A DNA stretch of 64,000 nucleotides, taken from the NCBI GenBank assembly GCA_905250125.1, contig CAJNOL010000694.1, positions 1 to 64,000 of the forward strand, in the 5' to 3' direction. Of this stretch, positions 1 through 10,376 are shown piece after piece. A program made the translations under genes and the position numbers. Numbering within the stretch: position 1 is the first letter of the stretch; each line of letters starts with the position of its first letter. The DNA is from Rotaria sordida. Taxonomy: Eukaryota; Rotifera; Eurotatoria; Philodinida; Philodinidae. The notes beneath the pieces were generated by a model. That model made no database searches. It saw nothing but the letters and a program-made list of their open reading frames with translations, and was not told the origin of the DNA.

Positions 1-1296
1 TCAATAACATTAAAACTAGTTGAATTGACTCAGATATCGCATGTATACATATATATATGTACATTCTTTTCTTTTCGCTCCTTACTTACTTGTTCGGTAC
101 GAGGTTTTTTTTTGTTTGTAAGAATTAGATACCAACACACTTCATTCGTCGGCACAACAAGTGAACGCTCGTCCTCGATTGCGAACAAATAGGCACAAAG
201 CGGAGAAGGAAAAAGAGTAAAAAAGGAAATTTGATCCTCACGTATGCTTATATGTTCGATCGATCTCTTCGTTTTTATTCTTCATCATTTCTTTTTTTAT
301 TCATGTGTTATGCCCTTGCGCAGCTCAAATCAGCCAAATGATAAAAATAGACTCAAATATACATATATATATATATATATGTGAATCGATCCGACATCGT
401 AAAATTCATCGTATTAAAAGAAGCGTATCTTTCAAGTGGTAGTGTCAAACTTAAGTTGAGAACAATCTGTATCTTGAGTCTGTGATTTAATATTTATATA
501 TGTGTTTGTCTACATACAATTATTTGTTGATAATATTAAAGACTTATAATTGTCTTGTGACCTAGAAAATATTATGTTATGTATAAATTAATATAAACTT
601 ACTTGCTATTCGTCTTGGAAATGATACTTTTTGACGATTGTCAGTATTCGTTTGAACAATAGTCATATTTTTTTTTTTATTCTTTCGTTATTTTTTATCT
701 TTTCTCAAATGATCATCCGAAACAAATTTTGTCACTCTCATACAAATGCCTAGTCTTTTTCTTTTTTACGTTTGAGATTTTCATTTCTGATAAATCTATG
801 AGTAATTTTACTGCGTCATTTTTATCAATGTACATATTGAAGATGTATATGATTGATATTGATTTATATTTAAAAAAAAAAGAAAAATTACGCGTGTACA
901 CCCATGATAATGTATGATAGAGCCAGTTATAGACTAATTGTCCGTGAAGTTATCAATTTATAGAATAAAAAAAAAAAGTGACGATGAGTGTATTTTGTTT
1001 TTATCAATAATATGGATCAGAAAATGTCGTCCTTCATTTATTTATTATTTTTTTTCTGAAAATGATCAATCAATTATATAACATTTGTTTAATAGATATA
1101 CGCTTTACAATAAATATCATTTTCGAATTGATTGCTTTTCTTTCAAAATAACCTATACCAAAAACGAAAAATAAATTGTTATTATTCATTTATTAATTGA
1201 TAGTTTTCTTTATTTGATTTGCTTGATTGATTTCATATCATATAAATAAAATGAAAATTAAGAGGTTTATTCATCATCAATATTTGTTAACTTTCA
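1..1296. other. A+T-rich spacer, no gene seen
   Basis: This stretch holds homopolymer runs, short (AT)n tracts near 50 and 360-380, and no open frame with non-random composition. The short ORFs around 713-917 overlap on opposite strands and are lysine/phenylalanine-rich, as expected by chance in such DNA. It may contain the promoter or 5' UTR of the ORF beginning at 1297; no specific signal could be assigned. Confidence 0.6.
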
Positions 1297-1983
1297 ATGC
1301 GTGTTTTTCGACTGAAAAAAAACTATTATGGACAACCAGGTGCTGAACCTATACCCGATGTTGTATATCAAATGGGTGCTGAAGTAGCAGCACGATATTT
1401 AGCCTCAGTAGAAAGCGAAAACCAAGCTTATGGTGCAATCAATCCATATGAACAAATAGATATGTATAATCGATATTATGTTCCAATGTCAATCGAAGAA
1501 AATTACTTCGATGAAGGAGCGAAATTTCCAATGGGAGGATATCTTCAACATTCTCCTCCGTTAAATTTCATTGCTCCTTCATTAGGTTCATATCGATCCA
1601 GATCTCATAAACCATATTTCAATAGTTCAGGCGACTATTTTTCACGAGCTGGTTCACCTACATATTTTGATCGATATCGATCAAGTAGTCCAGCTCATTA
1701 TCGTCAACAATCGCTTTCACCTCAATTGATACGATCAGGATCTTCGTCACATGTGCCATTTATTCCACCAGTATCTTCAAGTCCTGCTGACATTGCACGT
1801 CGTCTTCAACGTGCTCAACTATCGCAAGATATACAACGCATGGGACGATATCAAGGACATCAACAAGAAATGATGTTGACTAACGCAGGTCAATTCGTTC
1901 CTGAATATCAACAATCACAAATGCCATACTATTCAATGAATCCTATAACACAACAACCACAAATGTATCCGTTCTACTATTAG
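1297..1983 (+). CDS. Unrecognised 228-aa low-complexity protein
   Basis: A single open frame with an in-frame TAA just before the ATG, so this start is the likely one. I do not recognise a family. Residues 1-75 are moderately complex and rich in Tyr, Glu and Ala. Residues about 90-165 are rich in Ser/Arg/Tyr, with SRS, SGSSS and SSSP motifs. The C-terminus is Gln/Met/Tyr-rich and ends in PFYY. There is no signal peptide, membrane span or Cys/His cluster. The local base composition is clearly less A+T-rich than the flanks, and third positions vary as in coding DNA, which is why I accept it. It resembles intrinsically disordered regulatory or RNA-associated proteins only in composition. It could instead be the last exon of a longer gene. 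Confidence 0.5.
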   Translation: MRVFRLKKNYYGQPGAEPIPDVVYQMGAEVAARYLASVESENQAYGAINPYEQIDMYNRYYVPMSIEENYFDEGAKFPMGGYLQHSPPLNFIAPSLGSYRSRSHKPYFNSSGDYFSRAGSPTYFDRYRSSSPAHYRQQSLSPQLIRSGSSSHVPFIPPVSSSPADIARRLQRAQLSQDIQRMGRYQGHQQEMMLTNAGQFVPEYQQSQMPYYSMNPITQQPQMYPFYY

Positions 1984-2228
1984 TCTTTGTCTTTTTCTAT
2001 TTACTTTTAATTTTGTAGTATTCTTAAACTTCTTTTTTACTAACTATGGCATAATATTACCTTTCTCTACACCAGTAAGTCTATTAACCAAGAGATACTA
2101 CATATTTTGCATAGATTTCTTTCCTTTTCATGTTTAGAAAAGTTCAAAGGAGTTTAAATACAAACACTAATTTTTTTAAAATAAAAATAATGGGGCCTCC
2201 AGCCAGACTGGACACCCCCCATATATAT

Positions 2229-2618
2229 ATTTAAAGAGTAACGTCTAAGCTATTCTTGAACAGAAACTTCACTCAATTTGTATCAACTGTACGAAAGTAG
2301 AACATCGATGAAAATATTGAAAAAATTCTATAAAAGTCATTTTTTATGTCTTTTCTGTGAAGAACTACCTATTCAATATTTTTTGCACATCTCTGTGATT
2401 TTTTCATGCAATGACTTCAGTTCTGTTTTATCAAATGATACGTATGCAGACGAGTAAACGCTCCAAATTACACTTTGATGCGTGGAGAGAGAAGAATGGA
2501 GTAAAATAGTGGATTATAACTCGTTGATATGAGGAAAAAACATTTAATTGATTAAAAAGGGTTTCTTTTTATGTAGTGAAGTTTTAACACATTTATCAAG
2601 CAACAAATGATGATGTGA
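2229..2618 (+). repeat. Dispersed repeat, copy 1 (inverted partner at 17852-18120)
   Basis: From TTTAAAGAGTAAC to the GATGATGTGATG end this segment matches, on the opposite strand and at roughly 95% identity, the block at 17852-18120. Copy 1 carries about 124 extra bases (about 2396-2519) that are missing from copy 2, where the two flanking parts are joined directly. No coding potential is seen. It is probably a non-autonomous mobile element or the end of a larger one. Confidence 0.85.
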
Positions 2619-3801
2619 TGGGTTTTGATGCATTTGTGTATATGAGGTAGGATTGGTTTTGTAATTTATCAGTTTAACTCGATTATAACTGTTCTTTTCT
2701 GATAACAGTCGGTTTTAATATGATCTGATAGTCTGTATAGACGTTCTATGTATAAATTTGTTCAAGTGTTTGTTTATCTATTTCTAATAAGAAAAACTTT
2801 GATGAATAAATGTGAAAGTGATTATAATAAAATCAGTGTTTATATATATATATATATGTTTATTTTCTTTCCTAAAAGAAAGAAAAAGTCACATGTGATG
2901 ACAGTCACGATCACTTTCACATTTCATCGAAGTTTTCTTTCATAAATAAATAATAAATCAAGGTTCGATGAATTTTTATGTATATCTAAGGTCAAGATAT
3001 TTATCGATTTATTACAACTATTTAAAAATTTGCTGGTGGCAAATAGAAAAAATAAACTTGTCTGAAAAATCTTTAAGTACTATGAAGATCATTGTGTCTT
3101 TCTGAAGATCTTCATGTATAAACTGATAAAATTGAAGTCTATGAAAACGTAATTAAGTTGAAAAATAGACTATAAGTATCTCTCTAATGAAAAATTATGA
3201 CAATGTTAATTCTATATTTCACAAACATAGTAGTAGCAGACATATGCGTTTTCTTACAAAGACTATATTTATATCAGGGTCTTCGCTTCAAATTTCCATC
3301 ACAAATAGATTTCAATGAACTTTCTATCAATATTAAATTATCCTTAACAGTTAAAGTAATAACTTAAATAGTTAAAAAAAATAAAAAATTCTTCTATCCA
3401 TTGTTGAAAAAATGTACTTTAAAACATCAATAAACTAAGTTTCTATTTGATAATCGATAAAGTTTTGTTACTCTTCGAACAACAAATACATACTCTATCG
3501 ATGAATTTTAATGAAATTCATCAATCAACAGCAATTTTGACAATATTATTCAAACATATCATTGAAACTATTATACAATCAATCAACTTAGAAATTATTT
3601 TTTAGAGTTCTATACAAATAGATTCATTTTTCTAATATTGTTTAAAAGGAATTTTTCTTGAAATGATTTTTTTCATTTAAAATATATAATCACATAACAT
3701 TTATAAATATCATAGAATAATATATGTAGTTCAGCCATTCGATCAACCAAAATGAATTTATTTCATGCACAATATTGTCATTTAACCTAGCATATTATTA
3801 T
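2619..3801. other. A+T-rich spacer, no gene seen
   Basis: It contains an (AT)n tract near 2840, scattered poly-A/T runs and no convincing coding frame. It is downstream of the minus-strand membrane protein gene and probably includes that gene's 3' UTR near 3700-3801. Confidence 0.5.
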
Positions 3802-5230
3802 CTACAATGAAACTTTTTCTAATAAATCAATAATAATAGCATATGTTGAAACAATGATTACAGGAATAGGTACAGCTGGCATAAGATTTTCATTCCAAAG
3901 AGATCCAATCCAATTCGTGATCATAATACTAAGCTGTATGTTGATAATTAAACCGAAAAGCACCCACATTTGTATTATTATTTGTCATAATGGTGATAGT
4001 AGTCATAGAAGAAGCAGATTATACATTACAAAATCACCACCACCTATAATTTCCAAAGTTCTGTTTGTATCTATTCCATCTTCAATATCATGCATATAAT
4101 AACAAAACGATAAAAATCCTGGGTATGTTGGCATAAAAAAATTCGTTGAAGTCTGTTTATTGAAATGACGAAATTGACCATGATAATACAAACATTGAAA
4201 GCTGCATAAAAAAGATAAACAAATATTAAAACAGAAAAAAATTATTATTAAAGGAATACATTAGTTATTCGAAAAAAATATATTCGATCATTTTTAAAGA
4301 TATCAACTGAAATAAGAAATCTTCATTTTTTTTTCTCATAAATATAAGAAATAAATCTTCTTATACTAATAAATAACTATTATTTCTATTAATGGATATC
4401 ATCTTCTATTACAACATGTTTTAAGTCTAAATTTTGATTTGAAAATAATGAATGTTGTCAAATCTAGAAACGATGATTGTTTTAAATCTTCCGAAGATAA
4501 TACTTTGTTAAACATGACAATATATTCTTTATATGATCAACATTATAAATAGCACGACAAAAATGGATAATGGATAAATTTTATACGATATTTTCTCTGA
4601 ATGTATTTTGACATACATCCATATTTACTTACATATCATTCAAAGAAGAAATCCAAAACAAAACAAGAATAATTGCAGGAAAATAACGAGAAAACAAATC
4701 ATAAAATATGAATGCTTTAATAGCTGATAATATACATATTGATGCTTGATAAAGAATTATAGAAGGCCATGAAAGTCTATGATAGCACCATTGCAAAATA
4801 AGATAACTGAATTGCCAGATAAGAATATAGACAGTAAATACATCTGTTGAATACCACAGCTGAAAGCTTTGCCAATAACGAGCGAACAACCATACATTCA
4901 ACATTGTGAATATTTCTAATAATATACAAGGTAATATTTTCAATCCATAGTACCATATTAATGCAATGAAGACGAGTGGAAAATGCGCCAAGATAAACAT
5001 CTTTACTTTGTCATCTTTACTTAAAAGGAATGCACAAGATGTGTTACCTATGTAAATCAAACATAGTATAGAAAAATTGTTTTTCAAAGAATACGTACCA
5101 CATTGATTAATCAGACAAGCTAAAGATAGATGACTATGATAGAAGGTGTCAGCACTGATATGTTGAAAGAGCGAATTATTAGCTCGTTTATCATTTAAAA
5201 CGGCATGAAATGTAAATGTTATCACTGTAC
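3802..5230 (-). CDS. Unrecognised multi-pass membrane protein, 5' end unresolved
   Basis: Three minus-strand exons join in phase: about 5230-4633 (start uncertain), 4201-4030 and 3933-3802, with donors GTAAGT and GTAATG and stop TAG at 3802-3804. The product, about 300 residues as seen, is very hydrophobic with perhaps seven or eight predicted membrane spans. A hydrophilic loop (FRHFNKQTS, then YMHDIEDGIDTNR) lies between the spans of exons 1 and 3. An in-frame TGA lies at about 5265 with no ATG after it, so translation must enter from an upstream exon or an acceptor near 5225. The open stretch at 5431-5628 on the same strand could contribute but was not linked. I could not name the family; transporters and XKR-like proteins were considered without a diagnostic motif. 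It may be partly decayed. Confidence 0.5.
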
Positions 5231-6042
5231 TCAAACAAATAGCCAATATTATTTTGGATGTTATTATTCATTTTTGTAATTCTTCTAATGATTTTAGAAG
5301 ATTACAACGTAGAACAAGAAGAATGTATTTATTGATATTAGTTTTATTCTAAAGTTTGTTTAAAGTATTTGTTAACTGTTAATATTTTTCATTTTATAAG
5401 AACACTATTTTCCTTGTTCATTCTATTCATTTATTCAACAACGAATAGAGTCAAACGGTCAAAAAAGAAGAAAAAAAAGCATTCATTCAATGAAACATTG
5501 AGAAAGTCAGTTATATATATTTTTTCTTTCCTATAGAGACGGTTATGGTCACCAACGAAAAAATGAAACATTTTGTCTGTGAATACATATGCGTCAATTA
5601 TGAAATCAATATCGACACGGATATCCACTAATGCACTGGGAATAAGATCTTTTTTGAAAAACTTCTATTTTAGAACATATGCAGTATATTATTGATAGAG
5701 ATTATGGATGCTTGTTCACTTTAGACACGGCTCTCTCCCTCATTCTATCATGTCTTACATATACCAATCAAGAAGAGCACTATGTTCAATGTGAACAAGA
5801 ACTCTTTTTTGCGATTTTGTGAAAAAAAAATTGTACAGCTGTATGTGACATATTTCTAGAAATAGTTTTGTAAATAAAATTGAACAGCAGCCCGTGTTAA
5901 AAAATTAGCAGAAAAATCAATAGATACGTAATTGTAATCGATCTTGAGCGTAATTAATCGATGAAAATCCAGAAACTCCGATTTGTATTGATTAAATCGA
6001 AGATTATAATCGATTTTTTACAATTTTTTTTTCTTGTATTAA
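5231..6042. other. Spacer upstream of the membrane protein gene
   Basis: On the minus strand 5640-5530 is open and less A+T-biased than its surroundings (VDIRVDIDF, then a GTAAGT-less end), so it may hide an upstream exon, but no splice partner could be proved. The rest is A+T-rich with nothing recognisable. Confidence 0.35.
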
Positions 6043-6712
6043 CCCTTTGAATACCGTGCGAAAAAATTTTCGTGGAATATCATGCAAGGACATTTTTGTC
6101 CATATATATAAATCATAAAAAATTCAGCTCTACTCAACTTTATTATTTATATTTTAAATAATCTCTCATATTAGGATTCTCGCCACACATTTCACACACA
6201 ACTATGGATGGGATATTTGTAATGTCATCATATTCGGTCATTTTATAAATTTTATTTACAATATGAATATTAAAATATTTTCGAACTAATAACGCGAGAA
6301 TCGAGTTAGCTGGTTGCAAGTAAAATGATCGATTTTTAAAAAATGTACATTATATATATTGGTAAACAAGCTAGGAAAGTTTTGAAAGGACTTGGAAATA
6401 ATCATGAACATATGAGAAAAATCATACGCCAAAATAATAAGAAGAAAGCAGTTGGAATATACCAAAGGTGGAACAAAGGAAAGAACATATATAGGTGAAT
6501 CATACTATAACATGAACTTTTTTCATGTAGAAGAAAACGTTGTTTCTTCAAGAAAAAATGGAACTTTGATGAAAAGGATGTATTTGGCAGATGAAAGAGC
6601 TTAAAAAAATTTACACTCTAAAAAGTTGATATCGATTAGCTGAATTTTTCGCCAAAAAATAGTAATTTTTTACTCATATGGACAAAGATGTCCATGCATG
6701 GTATTCGAAGGG
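6043..6712 (-). mobile_element. piggyBac-like non-autonomous element with TTAA target duplication
   Basis: The ends are CCCTTTGAATACC at 6043 and GGTATTCGAAGGG at 6712, inverted and directly flanked by TTAA on both sides (6039-6042 and 6713-6716), the target duplication typical of piggyBac transposons. The subterminal GGACATTTTTGTCC and GGACAAAGATGTCC blocks are also inverted. Near the left end, on the minus strand (about 6240-6147), a short open stretch reads MTEYDDITN and then VVCEMCGENPN. This resembles the C-terminal Cys-rich tail of piggyBac transposases, so the element looks like an internally deleted copy. No intact transposase remains. Confidence 0.85.
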
Positions 6713-7795
6713 TTAATGAGATGTCTATCGTGGCTGGAAAGCTGCCGCTGCCATGGTGGTTTTCGAGAAATTATTCGACAATTACTTTCGTCTCTGTGTT
6801 AAAATAGCACAGTTAGATTGAATTCATCATATTCGTCAAAATTGTGACTGTTGAACTTGTAGACACTCAAATCGAATGGAAATTCGTGTAATTTTACAAT
6901 CTTCCTGAAAAAGAAGCCGCTGACGCCATTCCAGTGGTAGTGTGGCACTGTTTTCATGGACATCGCTAATATACAGTGGCTTCGAAAATTATTTGATTAG
7001 ATTTATTGTTCAATTTTTTCTGCTGCCGTAAATGCTAAGAAGAATCGAAATAGTGATTTGAGTACAAAAATCCAAATTTTTCAGCTCCTACTATTTGCAT
7101 TTACAATTCTGTTTGAGTTATTAAGAACGATAAAACAAACAATTCTCTACAAAAATAAACGTCTTTCAGCTATTTACAACGGTTTTTGATCGCAATACAT
7201 CAATTTTACGGATAATACAAAATAACATTTAGTTGTATATAATTATATACACATAACAAGAACAAACATTTTTGATTCTATAAATATCTTATTATATATA
7301 ATATTAGAAATAATGAGAAACAAATCATGTTTTTATTCATATCTCCTCACATAAATAAAATACATTCGTTATTAGTGAAAATCTGTTAGCATAATATCTG
7401 TAAATATTGGCGTGATGAAAAAAAAACAGACACACCCAAACTTACATCCACACGTGATATTATTTCGTTGCTCATTCTTACTATCTGCTTACAATGACGA
7501 TGTAGGAAAAAACCTTGAGAACAATGCAAATAACATTGATTAATTTTATTATATAAGGTCATCTTTGTTTGTCCTTCTGCTTCTTCCTCGTCTCGTTGAG
7601 GTAGCGATGCAAACTTCAAAAGATAACAAAACATAATGACTTGAGCAAAACAACCAATTCAACAAAAAAAGAGAATGATCTCTATCGAAAAACTAAAGAA
7701 ACTTCTATTGTATCTTCAGAAAAAAAATATGTTTTAAACATTTTTACATTAATTAAAAAAGGAATTTGCTTTCTTTCTTGCTTTCACACTGTATT
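6713..7795. other. Spacer, nothing recognised
   Basis: This A+T-rich DNA has a slightly more balanced stretch around 6720-6980. No long frame, splice-consistent exon chain or terminal repeat was seen. The 82-aa open frame on the minus strand at 7386-7634 lacks family features. Confidence 0.4.
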
Positions 7796-8333
7796 CACAC
7801 TAAGTTAAAATATGTCGGATGTGTCGTGATTTACGACACATTAAAGCACGACACGTGGTGCTCGTTGCAACACATTTTGGCCAGCAAGACCACGACACAT
7901 TTTTCATTGGTTCTTTTGGAAAAGCATATTTCGATTTTTTTTTCAATTTATTTTCATTTATTTATTCGTATCCTGAATAATTCAGACGGGTCATATCCTG
8001 AGATCTGGCCGATCTCGAGTCGGTCCGATTTACATCAGACCATTTCGGGGTACTGCTCTCTCGATCATTGATCGAAATTGGCATTTTCTCGATTAAAAAA
8101 TGATTGAGAAATAATCTAGAAAAGAAGAATGTTTTGAAAATTTATCTTTCGTACATTCAACTGCGTTGTTTATATATTGCTATGTGTGCATAACAGAAGG
8201 GTGGATGAATAGTCGACAGACAGAACGCGACAAATTCATATGCGACACATTCAAGGTACGACACTTTTTTGTGCTGGAGCGCACAACATAATAAATCACT
8301 ACACATAAACATGACACATTTTAATTTAGTGTG
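7796..8333. mobile_element. 538-bp MITE with GACACATT subterminal motifs
   Basis: The left end CACACTAAGTTAAAAT (7796) is the inverse of the right end ATTTTAATTTAGTGTG (8333), with one difference. Inside, near both ends, the motif CGACACATT or its inverse recurs (about 7815-7905 and 8225-8320), the pattern of transposase-binding subterminal repeats. There is no coding region. The flanks show no convincing target duplication. Superfamily unknown. Confidence 0.75.
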
Positions 8334-8504
8334 TTATGATTAAAGTAAATACTTTGCTAGAAAAAAGGTCACAATAGAAACGAGTAGCTTCTTTTTTTCT
8401 TTTTCATTTTGGTTTGTCTTTTGGTAAGAGGCCTATTTTATTGATTCAAGATATCTTGCACATAGAAATATAGACAAAGATAATAGAATTTTCTAATGAG
8501 ACCA

Positions 8505-9877
8505 CCCAGGCGAGCAAAGGACGGGTAAAAAGACTAGTCATTTTTCTAGTCGTGACTATGTGTCATGTCTAGTCTTTTTCTCAAAAAGTCCTACTACATG
8601 ACTAGTCCAAAATGGTTTGGAATCTTTAACCCTGTCTGGGTATCCCGTCCGAAAATAGATTTTAAATTAAAAAAAGCAGAACGCCTGTGACGCGACATTT
8701 ATTAGGTTTCAGTCTTATGTAGCGGTCTAGTTCGGGCTAGTGTAAATGATAGAAATATGTGCAGAAAGTTAGATTCGTACATGCATACCATGTGTTACTC
8801 ACTCGTCGTCTACTCGATTGAGCCATATGATCTAGTGATCAACTTTTACATGTCAACACACATCTGAAGACACTAATTACTACAGTTTAACTCTGCGTTT
8901 TCTCAAGTTTTAATATTTATAGAAATTACTTGTAATAAAATCGAAAATTAGTTAAATAAAGCTAAGCAAAATTAATTCAGAATTTTTTTAATTTCCTTCA
9001 ACAGAATTTTTTTTTGATTATCGACATTTGGAAAAAGTTATTTTCTATTGCAAAAAACAATTAAAATTTAAATCAAAATCAAAATAACAGTATGCATTTC
9101 AAAAAAAGATCTTGCTTTTCATCTCATGGTTTATGTTTATGTTTATCTTAATTTAAAATATTTCCTATTTAAATTTGCAAATGAACTATGATTCTACCGT
9201 TTAAATCCATTTTTAAATTCAAATCATTAGGTTTTATATTGAAATAAAATAATATCCCCATATCAATGCATTAAAATTAATTTTTCGAATAAAATTATTC
9301 TTGATTGTTATTACAATTTAAAAATTTAAAAGGACATAAATAGCCAACTCTCGTTAGATACATCGTTCTAGTCTCAATACAAACTAGTCTAAACGAATTG
9401 TCCGAATGATTAAGTCCAAGCAATAAAGATTGTTTGGGAGGATAGACTAGCCTGGGCCAGAATTAGCATTACTTTCTCGAAAACGACTAGTCAGGACCAA
9501 TATAGATGGCTCTTCATACTTGTCCGCGTTACCTATTGAAAACAGTTCAGACTAGTCAGGTATCCAATATTGTCGGGTTGAATGTTCGAATCCACCTATC
9601 GCCTCCGTTTCTTCTAGTTTTTGCCTTCAAGTTGACGCGTCTGGACAGTATGCACATACAAAACGGACTAGCCATGACAAGATTAGAGCATGTTTTGGAC
9701 TAGTCTATTTTAGATGCAAGACGTTTCTCGTGAAGACGACTAGTCCTGACTAGCTGCAAATCATTTCAGACTAGTCCAAACGGCAGTGCAGACATTTTAG
9801 ACTAGTCCAGACGGGTACTACGGACAATTTAGACTAGTCATGTCGGGCGTCACCCCTTATTTTTTGCTCGCCTGGGC
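8505..9877. mobile_element. 1.37-kb non-autonomous element packed with ACTAGTC motifs
   Basis: Terminal inverted repeats CCCAGGCGAGCAAA (8505) and TTTGCTCGCCTGGG (ending about 9876) bound a segment in which ACTAGTC, the palindromic core of GACTAGTC, or one-base variants occurs at least 13 times. The motifs are clustered within about 120 bp of the left end and about 520 bp of the right end. The middle (8880-9350) is plain A+T-rich sequence. No transposase is present; the 65-aa frame at 9506-9703 runs through the motif array. Clear target duplications were not found. Superfamily unresolved. Confidence 0.8.
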
Positions 9878-10376
9878 AGATAAAAGCAAACGAAAAATAA
9901 AAAACAATGAAAACAAACAATATATGAAGCAATTCATTTTGAGATTCTATTCATAATCTTTCGTTTTTTTCTCTTCTACGAATGACGATCGATCGATCGT
10001 GTAATTATTCATTTTTTTGGACGGATTCTTCGTTTTCATGCCAGATACACAGAGATTCCGTTCGTCACATGCTTTATTATTATCGTTTTGTCAGTAACAA
10101 AACTCTTGAAATAAAAAACAAAAACGAACGAACAAAAGATTAAGATAAGAAATCCTTCAAGTCTTCTATAGTAATAACAACAATAAACCAAAAAATTGGA
10201 AATTATCAACACGAAAGAAGAAAAAACCAAAATAAAAGCTATGTACAGAGAGAAAGAGACGAATTCTGTTTTTGCCCATTCTTTCTTTTCATCATCATCC
10301 AACAAGTATTTAGATTTTTATTTATTCATTCATTTACGAAAAACAGAACACCATTATTATTATCAACATCATCCAA
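9878..10376. other. Presumed promoter and 5' UTR of the ADP-ribosyltransferase gene
   Basis: This A+T-rich region has a (GATC)n-like run near 9987. The reading frames here are short, and I regard them as chance. No defined promoter element could be assigned. Confidence 0.35.

Noticed and set aside
5431-5628. Minus-strand 65-aa frame with VDIRVDIDF as a possible upstream exon of the membrane protein gene
   Set aside because: No donor/acceptor pair in phase with the exon at about 5230-4633 could be shown, and the frame ends in a phenylalanine run from a poly-A tract.
9560-9600. GTTCGAATCC, resembling the B box of a tRNA gene
   Set aside because: No matching A box or cloverleaf stems could be found around it; it lies in the ACTAGTC element.
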